Source: Earliella scabrosa
Lineage: Eukaryota; Basidiomycota; Agaricomycetes; Polyporales; Polyporaceae
Assembly: GCA_022605405.1 (NCBI GenBank)
Contig: JABYQQ010000009.1
Span: 620,001 to 684,000 of the forward strand
DNA length: 64,000 nucleotides
Direction: 5' to 3'
Position numbers and translations under genes: made by a program. Shown in pieces: positions 40,901-52,586 of the stretch (its first letter is position 1; each line of letters begins with the position of its first letter). The notes under the pieces were generated by a model, which was given only the letters and a program-made list of their open reading frames with translations, had not been told where the DNA came from and searched no databases.

Positions 40901-42558
40901 CGCGACGTCGGATTCCATACGATTCGGCTTGTCTGAGGACGAGAGACCAGGATCGTACTGCATCGCGAGGGCGGAGAGGACCAACTTCGACAGCGTTCCC
41001 GCGACTTTGCGATGGGCCGCCTTTAGGTGCGACTGCAGGGTCTGGCCCGCGGTCGCCAACCGTGGATCGCGGGGGTCTCGAGGGTAGAGGTGACTTGGGA
41101 CATGGCCGCTTGGAGTTGCAGTGACATATAGGAGATTGCGTACCGCTGCAACAACCTTCAACACCAGTTGATCCACCTCCCGATACTGCTCCGGGCGACG
41201 AGGATTGGTGGATGACTTTAGGTAGCGCAGGACGGTCCCAATGGCATCCCGTACTTGGTTGGAGAGCTCCACAGCGGACTCCGGAGGAGGAGGAGATAGT
41301 GCTTCTTGCAAAGCCCTGGCAGACTCTTCCGCGGCGGTCAGTTGAAGCGTAGCTGTACTCGCTTGGTTGGAGCGCGAAGACGAGGCACCCGATGTGTTTG
41401 AACGCCCGGGGCCATTGCCGATCTTTTGCCCGCTCGTCGCGGATTCCGACCTGTCGCGCCTAGTCGGGTACACGTCAGAGTCGTCGGAATGAATGCTGAG
41501 ACGGTCAGCACTGCTATCACTGCGCTCTCGTGTCCGTGAGACCGAAGACTCTGACCGTAGCCGGCCGATGGGGTTGGGAGTATCCCGTACGGCACCATTA
41601 GAGCTGCCATTGCGGGGAATGGAGGATGCGGATGTGGAAGGGGAGCCTTTCCGGTCAAGCTCGCGCGAGATACCATCGTCAGTGTATGAGGGAGGAGCAC
41701 CGGATTCAGGCACGGTCCAGGATATCTGTCCATCGTACTTGTTCACGTAGTAGTAGGACATTCCGTCGTCGGCCAGTCGTCTGACCCATGGTTCCGGAGT
41801 TTGCGTGCGTTTGGGGATGCCGAACCCTGCCCCTCCGTCCTGCATGCCGCCGTTCCTCGACGCGAGACCGAGGGCGGCGCTCGGACCCGCACGAGAAGCT
41901 TGGGGGGACAGTGCGGCTACCTCGGCCTCCTCATCTCCCTCTGCCTCGGTCGGAAGGTCTCTTGATTGCTGGCCAGTCTGCGTGTTGACGTAGAATATCT
42001 GGGAGCACGCGAGTTAATGCAGCGCAGGAGAAGGTGCAAAGTGCCTCGTACTCGACCGTCCTGCGAGACCTGCGGAACCCAGAAGTCATGAGTCTGCGTC
42101 CCTCCTCCGCCACGACTCGGTGCGCCATTGCTATATGCTGCTGCCCGCACAGCTTGCTGCCCGTAGTCCGCATCACCGTTCAACCAATCTCCATCCTGGT
42201 CTGACTGAGAGAGTGCTTGAGACATAGTATGGGCCATGTCGACCATAGAGTCGTCCGGCAGAGAGGCCTGAGATCCAGGATACTCGGAGCCATTGAGCGC
42301 GGCCTCTGCTTCCTGGTCGGAGATGACAGTCACGTAGTTGGATGGGAACCATCCACGCTCGTCGTTCAAGAGTCCATCCCACCAGCCAGATTCAAGGCGC
42401 GTCAGGACCTCGATGATATCGCCCTTTCGAAAGGAGAGAGAGGAAGAGTCGTTCGTCTGATAGTCGTAAAGGGCACGGCAGAAGAATGTCGAGATGAACT
42501 GCTCATCGCCGGCGCCCTGGGTTTGGTCGTAAGTCATGGAGGCTTGGGGGTCGTACAT
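37939..42558 (-). CDS. CDC25: Ras guanine-nucleotide exchange factor with SH3 and WW domains (CDC25 type)
   Basis: Ten minus-strand exons: 42052..42558, 40573..41998, about 39767..40518, 39452..39716, 39236..39401, 39031..39184, 38723..38977, 38578..38667, 38299..38515, 37939..38246. They encode about 1379 residues. The protein loads GTP onto Ras upstream of cAMP signalling. An SH3 domain (about 26-82) shows ALYDYQTNDSSSLSF and GWWDGLLNDERGWFPSNYV. A WW domain (about 238-268) shows PWVRRLADDGMSYYYVN and ISWTVPE. A long helical middle precedes the RasGEF_N block (HELGDPTFIKNFLMTFKSF), and the catalytic domain follows (DPLELARQLTLMEAALYKKI, ANWVAESVL, FSTMTAIISGL, FIGVYLTTLTFINDG). The donor of exon 3 is uncertain by 12 nt (gtcctg or gtggac), without effect on frame. 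Confidence 0.94.
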
Positions 42559-43034
42559 GGCAGGAGCCGGCGTCGCATGCGATGGCGGGCCTGTGGGGTC
42601 GGGCGGGGGAAGGGGGCAATGGTCGGGATGGCCTGTAGTCAGGAATGAGGCGGAAGTCCACCGCCTCCCACGTGGGCGCCGATTACCCAAACGGCGAGAC
42701 CGCGCCCAAGCGCTGCGCACGCGCTAACGTCTACATAACCTCCCATGACTGTTCTCTAATTACTGATCCACAAGCATTCTCAGTACTCCAAAAATTCTGA
42801 CTTTCAGATAATGTAGAAGGTCCCTCTCTCGTTTGATTTCGTCGTTGTTCCCTAAGACCCTATGAACAAGAGCTCATCACTGCAAACTGGCCTCTTACAT
42901 GACATTCCCATGGCCTGTCCGTTGGTCGACAACGAAAGGCACCAAATCCGACCGACCCCATACCGTCGGCGGGCAACAGAGACGAGGCCGATCGAGAATA
43001 TCGCTGTTGACATTGGGGGGTTACACATCCCGCA
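42559..43034. other. 476 bp spacer between CDC25 and EFL1
   Basis: It contains the CDC25 promoter and EFL1 3' UTR. The stretch 42720-42850 is AT-richer than its surroundings. No gene is seen. Confidence 0.45.
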
Positions 43035-46000
43035 TTACCGCTTCAGCGTCCGCTGCTTCTCCGCGAACTCTACAATCTTCTTGTCGACGAACAACCCCTT
43101 CCGTTCCCGCACCGCATCCATGTACGACTTTGCGATATTGATTCGATCCGCTTTCTCGCCCAAATCTTCCAGCTCCTCTTCCGTTGTCGGCACCCAGAAC
43201 GGATCTTGGTCCAGCATCTCATATCTGTCCTCCATCAGAATCGAAACCCGCTACTTAGCGCCCAACATGATTAGCTCACCCGCTGAAGATCAGTTGTGGG
43301 CTTGCGGCGCCAGAAGTGCGCTTTCGGATGTCTAGCGAGGACCAAAGGAGGTGAATCAGAACGGCGCAAGAGCCACACACTAGCACCCACGCACCATCCG
43401 CAAATCCAAAACTCTCGACAACCGGCAGCTTCGCGCGGACCGTGAAAAACTCGGTTCCTTCCTTCATCTCCTCCGCAACGATGCGCCCGCGTCGCTTCGC
43501 AACGACGCCGTACACTTTGCCAAGCACGTCGGCTACGAGCGATACGAAAGGTAAGATATCGCACTGCGCGCGAGGGAAAGTATCTGGACCCACTGGAGGC
43601 TTGGATGTCACAAGTGTACATCGCCAACATGAGCCTTGGGGACCAGTCGAGCAGACCATTCCGACAAGCGTCCCGTACGGCCGAGATGAATGAGCCAGTT
43701 AGATGGGCCATCCTGTTCGAAGCTGGACAGCATGCCAGTTTCCAAGACATCTCAGTGCAACCGAGGATACGAGAAGTTTACTATAAATATCGCACCTTGT
43801 TCTTGTTCGATGCCTTCCCTATCAAGAATGACCGCTTCAACGAAATATGCCATTCCTTCAACAGGCTCTGCGCACAACGGACCCTGGAAGGTCGCCAATT
43901 GGAATCCCGTCTCGATATGATTGTCGAACGCGAGCGCGACGGAGTCCTGCTCCTTGACTTGCTCGTGTGACTGGAGCTGCGCTAGTTCTCGCTTCAATCT
44001 GAACAACACGAATGAGTGATTGTGGATGGTGCTATAGGCATGGACTTACGAGTTGGGCTGCCCGCCAGATCTTGCGTCTATCAGCAGGCACGTCCCCATT
44101 CTCTGCGGACCAAACGCCCAGATCTTGTCTGCTACATCAGCCCACTCGCCGCCAACCTTCTTACATGTCTCGTGGAGAAGGGGCCAGAATTGCTCCGCCT
44201 TGATCGTGGGCTTCTTGATATATTCGCCTTGCACGTCGTAGTCCTCGTCGCCACCAGCTTCTTCCTCATCATTGCTCGAGCTTTGTTCGCCGGCCCTGCG
44301 CTCTTGTTGCATGCGGCGAAGGATCGCGAGATTGTCAAGCAGGAACTCCAAGATGGGTGCCGGCAGAGGCGCCGCACGTATCGTAAACTTCGCGAGGTTC
44401 TGCGCCGACGCACCATTGATCGTGCCACGCTTTGCGTTCGGTGTCTTCGGAGGTGCCATGTCTGCTCGTACAATTCAGGAATGCGTCGTGACGGACACGA
44501 GTAGCGACGAATGAGACATACCCACGCCCTTCACAGCAGTCTCTCTGAACGGTACGATCGGCTTTGACGCGTGTATTTCGATCTTCGCAAACCGTTCCCG
44601 GAGGTCTTTGAGGCAGCGCTACCAAGACGCACTCAGCAGAATACCAATTCCATACCTGCGTTCTACTCACTTCTCCGTGCAACTCGCCTGCAGTCAGGAT
44701 GACATGCTCTCCGGTTTGTTGCTGGAACGTCTCCACGCACGGATCTGCCTGGCTGAGCAGCTTGAGGCCACGGATGAGTTTTGGCATGTCCGCCGGGTGC
44801 TCGGGCTCGAGCGCGACACGGACGATGGGCGCGGCCTATTGGCGCATGTTAGCGCGCACCTTGGCAGAAACTGTATCGACATACGTATCGTATGACCCCA
44901 GCCATGTTGATCAGGCAGTCCGAGAACGGGGACAGATCACTCGTGTCGCCTACACCGCCGGTCGCCGGAGCGCACAACGTCGCATTGCGCCATACCTTGC
45001 CCTCCAGGCCCTTTACAGCGAAGACGTTCCCAGCCGGGACGCTCTGGACCGGGACCAACTCTCGACCCATCATCGTGTACAGCTCCTCGACCTGGGCCGT
45101 GACCAGATGCTGGGTATTCCGTGGATGCGTGGGACCCAGGGATTGGTTGTACTTCGGTAGGACGCATACGATCGTTGTGCCAACACGGATCGTTCCCGAG
45201 TATATGCGCGCGAACCCGAGTAGTGTCTCACCTGTGTCGTCCTCGTTGTCCCGCTTCTCCCCATTGTCCTTCTGCTCGTCAATCTGAACGTTCTTCATAG
45301 CCTCCTCTATTGGCACGGCTGTCGTTTCTGATGATGGGTTGTCTGCAGAAGTGGCGGCGGCGGCGGCTGCTGCAGCGGCGCGGGCCTCCCTCGCTGCCTT
45401 CGCCCTACTGCGCATCTCGTCCGCGGTCAGGACCTTCTTCTTCTTTCCTGGAAGCTCCTTGGTCGCGATGGCGAACATCTTGCTGACCAGCGCGACGACG
45501 GATGCGTCTGCACTACTCCGGCACGCATATAGGTCCTCCTCCAGCTTATTCTTCGGCGCTATCGTCGATTCATACAGATCCGGATAGAGCATTTTTGGGA
45601 TACGAGTGCGCTGCGCATCGGATGGTGGCGGTACAATATCGACGATGGTCTGAATCACGCACGTCGAGAGAGGAAGCCATTGCGAGAATATAAGAAATAG
45701 GAGTTGGCGGGTGTCCTTCGACTTTTGATCGCGGGGGAGAATTTTGAGACCAAGAGTTGTGATGATTTTCGACACCTTATCTGGATTGCTGCGTGGAGAT
45801 ATTCATTTAACTGAGGACATCCTTCAACATGAGGACCTGGTACATACGGATTCAATGCTACAGCATCGTAAACTGCCCAGATGTTGTCCAACACGAATTG
45901 CACGAAGAGCGGCTTGAGCGAGCGACCGCGGAGATGTTTGTGACTAATGACCCTCTTCGTCTTTGGGTCAAGGTAAAAGTCTCCCCACAGCACGGTCCGG

Positions 46001-47039
46001 AGGTTCCCTTCTTTGATACCGAGCTTGACCGCATACAGGTGCGCGAACTTGCCGATGCGGAAACCCCAGCCGTCGATCGCTGAGGCGAACACCACGTTCC
46101 CACGTTCGGGGGCAAAGTAGATGTCTTCGTCATCCTTCTCCTGGTATTCGTCTTCCTCGTTGACGGTCGCGTCGACCTCGTCCGCGTGGGATTCCTTCTT
46201 TGCTGCGAGTCGACGCTCACGTTCTTCCCTCCATCGCAGATCGTCTTCCATTCGTTCGCTGGCGAAGAAGCTACCCATGACCGCATTGACCTGCTCGATC
46301 AACTGTGACAAGTGGTGATAGGCCTCGATTGGGGAAAGCTTGAGCTCCGTGATGAGACGGTCGAACTTATTGATAACAAGGATGGGTCGGAGGCGATCTT
46401 GCCAGGCCTGTCTGAGAACGGTGATCGTCTGTTTTGAGAGGTGAGCGATGAAGCCGTATTCATCGGACGACGGCAGGAACATGGCTGCCAGTACGGCTAG
46501 GGTACCGGTTTGGACATAGGTGACAGCCTGACCTCGCTATGGAGTCTCACGCACTGCGTTCGGTCTGAAGCCAAAGCAAAGACGATGTCGTGCACATGTG
46601 TGTTTGAATGACACTGACCTGCGTGCATACCCCTTCAACTACATCAACCAGGACAAGGGCGCCGTCACACAGACGGGAAGCGGTCGAGACCTCGCTGGAA
46701 AAGTCGACATGTCCCGGGGTATCAATCATATTCACGACATATGTCTTGGGACGGGGTTCTGCTAGCAGTGAAGACGCCACAAGGTGCTGCAGCGTTGAAA
46801 CACATACCTCCTTCCGGACCCTTCGCCATAACATTGAACCTCAGCGAGACGGCGCTGCTTTCCATGGTGATACCTCTCTGCTGCTCGTCCTCCCTGCTAT
46901 CGAGGTACCTGATCTTGCCAGCCATCCGGGTAGAGATGATGTTATTTGCAGCAAGTAGCGCATCCATCATGGTGGTTTTGCCATGGTCGACATGACCGAT
47001 GGTCGTGACATTCCGAACATCGACAGCTTCCGTAGCCAT
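43035..47039 (-). CDS. EFL1: Elongation factor-like GTPase 1 (60S ribosome maturation)
   Basis: Twelve minus-strand exons: 46808..47039, 46619..46761, 45848..46428, 44897..45788, 44671..44835, 44522..44618, 44050..44461, 43796..43998, 43594..43722, 43395..43532, 43280..43331, 43035..43224. They encode 1077 residues. Efl1/Ria1 works with Sdo1/SBDS to release Tif6/eIF6 from new 60S subunits in the cytoplasm. GTPase motifs are intact: [30 protein letters not shown] and NKFD. A charged insertion at about residues 190-240 and the Ala/Lys-rich insertion near residue 450 distinguish it from EF-2. The C-terminus has EF-2-like domains IV-V with [18 protein letters not shown] and closes with [18 protein letters not shown]. 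Intron 2 (46429..46618) is 190 nt, long for this genome. Confidence 0.96.
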
Positions 47040-48524
47040 GAGACAGCTAGGAGATTCGGCGAGGCAGAAGAAGTTAAGTCTGCGCTACTAGAGCGGATGT
47101 TTGAACGAAAGAGTATATGGTGCTCGATGCCCTTGCAATCCCCCCGTGAGTCAGTGAGTGAGTCGCAGTCGGGACCGAGAGACGAAAACTCAGAGATAGA
47201 ATTGACGCCGAAATCCGAGCTGGATATGCGATTTCGTCATCGCTCCTTATTTGGACTCTTGGCCGCCACTTCGGAAAGGAGATACCAACTCCGGAGCTGG
47301 GAGGCTAGACGCTCATGCGGTTTGGAACTTGGACATAGCAACCAAGAGTAGTAGGTCCGTCCCTTCCCCCATTCAATAGGTCCATCCAATCGTCTGCCTA
47401 AGGGAGACGTAGCTGTGACTCATGTGAGTATATTCTCGTTTACTGACTAGTGGGCAACAATGCCTGTGAAGCTAATGACCCGAATTGGTGACACAGTGCA
47501 TGGATGCGTCTTATAGCTAATAGTAGCATCTACACCGGCCGAAAGACCGTCACCAGTTCTTTGAAGATCTCCCATACCTCGGCTACTCAGTGTCATAGCT
47601 TCTCACAATTGTCTACCTCAGGAGACAAGCATCGATGGCGACGACCGCGACGTTATTTCTTGGCGACTGTACACACTTCCCTGAGCATCAGTGGGAGCAT
47701 GTATAGGCATGTATGCGGGACACAGAGCTCCCCGTTCTTACGAGGCCTCATGGGCGATGATCACTGTGATTCAGATCGTGGCCGCAAGCCCCCAGCATGC
47801 TGCAAGAAGAGAATATTGTCAGTGCAACAGAGCCCGAGATGCTCCGTTCCGCGTCGTGTTCTTGCGGATTACACAGTAAGCTCATTGTCTCGTCGAGTGG
47901 GCGCATGACCATATCCACTAGGCTCGATTGTCAGGGTCCCCTCCACTCTTCTATCTCCCATCCATCGATGCAAACCAAGCTCCAGCTCCCCTGTGAGGAG
48001 GCTTCGAGTCCACTCCAGGGGATCTTCGGTATCGCGAAGCCGCCACACGATGCACTATTCTGTGCGTTTGGCCGACAAATGGGGTGTCGGCACGGCATGC
48101 CTTCGGATCTCGACAGCTTCGCGAGTGTAATGCCTCCGTCTCTACCATTCTCCGATATCGCGACATCCTTCCTTGACGGTAATGTCACGTCAATGTGCAG
48201 GTGAACTCGATTCTCAACGTGTTGGTGCTCCTCTAAAGGATGTTTTTCTCGTGGCAGGCAATTGAACCATGGGGCGTTGGTGCCTCCGCCACCCCTGAAC
48301 CAAGCGTATATCTCGACCAGGCCTGTACCGCGTGGTCGCCATAGCCTGCTCGCGGCAAGTACAGGTGTAGATCGTCTCATTTCTGTGACTTGAGTAGGGA
48401 TATTTAAACCCTAGTGCCAAGATTCGACTCTAGGTCAAGGGTGTTGGCTCAATCACCGCCCGAAGCCCCCACTCCCGTCCCTGTTCCATCGCATCCCCAC
48501 ACTTGGGATAATTACGCCGCTACC
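47040..48524. other. 1.49 kb divergent region between EFL1 and the tandem paralogue pair
   Basis: No known protein, tRNA or mobile element is recognised. Several open frames of 60-150 codons overlap on both strands at 47504-48380, but none has family motifs or splice-consistent extension. The right end holds the promoter of the first paralogue. Confidence 0.45.
48401..48407 (+). promoter_or_regulatory. TATA-like box upstream of the first tandem paralogue
   Basis: TATTTAA lies 118 nt before the ATG at 48525. Assigned from motif and distance only. Confidence 0.4.
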
Positions 48525-51500
48525 ATGTGCTCCGATGAAAACGGTGCTCCACACGCTGTTCGCTATCTGAACGCCCAGCTGGCCGTTCTTCACGAAAATG
48601 CGAGAAAATGCCTTGAAGAACATGAACAAGCACGTACCGAAGAGAACAGTAAGCGTGACCACTTACGGCCTCGATGGCTATCTGTCAGGCTAATTCCGAC
48701 ACACAGAACACTTCTACGCTCTGGCCGAATATACTGTTCTGAAACCGGGAACATCCGATACCGCCTTCTACGCCACATTTGACAGACCAGAGCTGGAATT
48801 CGTCTGCGATCACGATGCAATCCTCCACCTAACCTTGGCAAATAGCCGCCTCGTCCTTGACAGCTTGCGTCCGGGCAGAATCGGGTAAACCCTCCCACGC
48901 TGCCTCCGTTGTGGATGACTTTGTTGATTCATTTCGACAGACAAGACGCCAATTTACCGAACAATCTCCAACTCACGTACCGTCTCGGCTTTGAGACACG
49001 CAGGATAGTGGGCAACGACTCGAAGATAGGCGATTACAGCAGCACCATTGAACTAGTCATTCTCGACGTCAAAAGTACGCACCGTCCCGTTTCCACCCTG
49101 ATACATCATATTCATCCGTCCTTCGGGCCAACAGATGCTACCCTCGTGTCCACCGAGCCGGAGGTCTCTGTTGGCCGCGATCTGCTCCTGAAGTACATCA
49201 CCGACTACCTCGACTTCCTCTACAGCGCGGGGCACCATGTCCTCTTTTCACTCCCACAATTCGATCAGCGCGCTGCGCCGATGCCAATTGACTTCTCGTT
49301 GATGGGTACGGCACAACTATGGGTCGGGGACATTCACGGCGTCACCGTCGAGCAAATCAACACGTACATGTCCTCGGTCTGGCTCAAGTCCGCGATGCTA
49401 GCGCATGGTGGAACGAGCCGCACCAACACCGACTGGCGCTCACGATGCCTTGCCGAGTTCGACACGCTGTCTTACGGTGCTGGCGCTTACGGCAAGTTCC
49501 GGGTGAAGCTTGGTCCACCACGTGTCGACATCCTCTGCTCCCGAGAGGTTATCGTTTACTTCAATGTCGACGAGCTCGAATTCTTCAAGACAGAAGACTT
49601 TTCTGAGTGGGTTATGCTTTCGATCATCATGCCACCGTCCATTTATCAGGCTTCGTCACATGTCTAGTGCCCCGGAGAGGAAGTACAAGGAATGGAAGAT
49701 TGCTATGGTCGTCAACGTTCTCTACGCCAACGAGGCCGGCGGTCACGTTGTGAACATCACCTTCGATCTCTCTCGTAAGTTCCAAAGTTGTGCATGGTAC
49801 TACGTTCTCACATATGTCACAAAGATGCCAGATACCATGATGCCGTGTCCGAATTCCCGGGCCTTGAGGAGGAGGACGAGTTCGCAATCGAGTGTTGGAA
49901 GCTGTTCATCACCTTCTTCTCCGAAGAGTACCTGGCCATTCTGGAGAGCACGCGCTACCACATCATATACTCTCGCGACACCCGTTGGGAGGCGATGAGC
50001 AAGCTGACGCACACAGCGCAAGAGGACGCTGATGGGAGCTGGTGGTCGCTCGAGCTCGCTGACACGAGCGGCGTGTCCTCCCGCGAGACGATACAACGGA
50101 CCAAGATGTTCGGATTCGACCAGGTCGTCGCGATTTCGCAAGGATCCATCAACGCTCAATTCTCCGCACTCTTTGCAAACATCCAGAGCATCTTCTACCG
50201 CTGGAAGTACGAGGACTTCTTCGCGGCATCCTTCAAGCCCATGTCAATCCGCCTGCTCAGTCACAACCGTGCGATCGTCTGGGTGCACCTCCAGGGTGGA
50301 CACCTGAAGACTCTCCGAGACTGGGTCCCTTGGGACGGGAGCATGAAGTTTGAGTTCGGGGAATGGCGTCTCGCTTTCGAAGTCGAGCTAAAGATGTGCT
50401 CTCAGACGGAGCTCGAGGCTACTTCTTCCGACGCCTGCAAGAAGGGCCCTGCTTACGACAAGCACGGAAGCCGATCGGACCGCGAGTTGCACCATATCTA
50501 TCTCGATTTGCGCAGTGAGTCTGCCCAGACTAGACTGCAGCGAACTCTAGCGACATTGACTGACATGCGACCGTGTAGACGCGGAGTACCTCCACGATTA
50601 CTCTACTTTCGGTGACCTTGGCAGCGGCGGCGACAACCGCTCCTCGATCCTCAAACTCCAGGCTGTTGTGTACTATCTCACCCAGCACTACTTCTTCGCT
50701 ATCTGCAAAGACGCTCAGAACGTTGTCTCAAGCGTGCCTGTCTGGAAGTCCGGGACATCCTTGCCGTCATATGCTCTCACTAGCGTCGCATTCCAAGTAT
50801 ACTCCAAGGTCGAGATCACCCGCCATAACTGGGCTCATGTCACGGCCGGAATGGAACCAATCGTCGTCGTGTTCGGCATGACCGGCTTCCGTGCCTTGCC
50901 CTCGAATCATCTCGACTACTCGACGGGATGGATTGTTCAGGGCAACAAGGGTTTTTCTCATGGTACCATCAGCATCGCGAAACGTGTCTTCATCGAGGAA
51001 CGTCTCCTGAACCTCCTCTCCCGCGTCAACGCCCTCACCACGCTCATTCCCGCTACTCCGGATGGGATGCAAGCGTTCCACGGTCTCAAACTACAGCCGT
51101 GGGCCGAACACGAGAAACGCAAGGACAGACCCTCGAAGTGGGAGCTACAGCCATCGGACACTGACGGATCCTTGAAGTACATGTGGGAGCACTGCGAGGA
51201 ATGGCGCTACAACTTGAAGGGCAACAGTAACATGATGAGCGCTGCACATGGCATTTCCTGTGAGTCTCTTAGGCCCATCGATATCGTTTAATTGTTTCGC
51301 GTCCTTGTCTAACTCTATCTACAGGCATCACCCGGAACTATGTCGAGCTTCCCACCGCCGTAAAGCAAGGAGCGCTACGCATCAAGATCAGCGGACAGGT
51401 GGAACTGAGCCTGTCTCTGCAAACTACGCAGCTGTACACGTTGGTGGTCATTCATTCCCAGACCCATAAAGGGGATAACTGAACTTCCGAAACAGGGCTA

Positions 51501-52154
51501 GCTCCTCCGTCAGTTGGTCCACTCATATCACAGTCCAAACCATCGGGAGCGGAATCAAAGTCAACACCCTCGGCTCGCATGACCCCGTTTTCACCAAGGC
51601 GGAGTTCACGGAAGGTGGCGCGTCCAGATTCCGGAACCCCATGGACATGCTGCGTGAAGCGTTCCCTCCGAAGGTGGACCTCGATGAACTTGTTCAGGAG
51701 ATCAACGCGTTCGAGGGTGCCTGGCAGTACTATTACCCCCTTGCAAACGCCTACTCCCTGGCCAGCCCCGTATTCAATGACGATGGCGATCTCCTCTTTG
51801 AGCTGCGCCGACACGGAACGACGAACACGCGGACTCCGAACACACCAAGCTCAGCGCTCAGCGGACGCAGTTCTCCGATCCCTCGTCGTATCGGACGTCC
51901 CCGTACGCCTATCGGCGCGGGGCCAAAGAGTCCTGCGCGCTCACCGAGCTCCACGAGGTCGCCCTCGCGCTCCCGCCCTCCGACATTGAGCGGTGAGTGT
52001 TCCCTGCCACACTCTGTGTCTACTTTAACGCTCAAACGAAATCGTAGTGCACGCTAGTCCTCCGGCTCGTGCAGTAGTTGGCGAGTACGTGTCCATTGTG
52101 AACGGGAAGGCCACGGCTTCTGGAGGTCGCACTACTCCGTTCAGCGTTGAGTGA
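48525..52154 (+). CDS. Tandem paralogue A: large protein of unknown function
   Basis: Ten exons (48525..48648, 48707..48884, 48941..49074, 49135..49606, 49668..49774, 49825..50514, 50579..51259, 51325..51433, 51496..51992, 52048..52154) encode 1032 residues; all phases close. No family is recognised. There is no signal peptide or membrane span, so it is probably intracellular. Blocks shared with paralogue B: FDRPELEFVCDHDAI (about residue 68), RRIVGNDSKIG, AGHHVLFSLPQFD (about 176), AISQGSINAQF (about 440), GFSHGTISIAK (about 695), RVNALTTLIP, INAFEGAWQYYYP (about 900) and NDDGDLLFELRR. The pattern of alternating short hydrophobic runs suggests beta-rich globular domains. The last 100 residues are Ser/Pro/Arg-rich and disordered. 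Codon use and intron density match neighbouring genes, so recent transfer is unlikely. Confidence 0.85.
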
Positions 52155-52586
52155 AGGGAGCTATATCAGAATGACATGTCTTGTTATGCTCGGAATCAAC
52201 TCATTCTGTGTCTTCCAATGTTCAGTGACAGTTCACGTCATCATGAAGTCTTCTGGTACATCGGGGTCTATCCTTGGGCGGGCGCTAGCGAGCCGCCAGG
52301 CTTTGGTCCACCCTGTTGCACGGCTTCTAGCATTGACACCGTGGCCCTGAAACTCAGCAGTGTCATTTGGTGAGAAATCATGGACCACCACGGGGAACAT
52401 AACCCCGAATGGACATTCGTATCTCTTGTTCATCGGTGCGTACTCCGTCCCAAATGACTTGGTATCTTCTGAGAGATCGCTGATGCACAGCCGATATGCG
52501 CGCTCTGGTATGCTATATGAGCTTGGGGACAGGGCACATTGCCTTCAGGCTGACGATAGCTAGCCTTTCTCCTGTTCCCTTCCACC
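52155..52586. other. 432 bp spacer between the tandem paralogues
   Basis: It holds the paralogue A 3' UTR and the paralogue B promoter. TATATGA near 52517 is a possible TATA element, about 70 nt before the B start codon. A small stem CGGGG/CCCCG occurs near 52390-52406. Confidence 0.4.

Noticed and set aside
43035..47039. Elongation factor 2
   Set aside because: The G-domain resembles EF-2, but the insertions, length of 1077 residues and C-terminal block fit EFL1/RIA1.
47504..48380. Overlapping open frames of up to 149 codons on both strands
   Set aside because: No conserved motif, no splice-consistent extension, and competing frames on both strands.
48400..48430. Possible tRNA T-arm-like sequence on the minus strand
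   Set aside because: No acceptor stem or anticodon arm can be paired around it.
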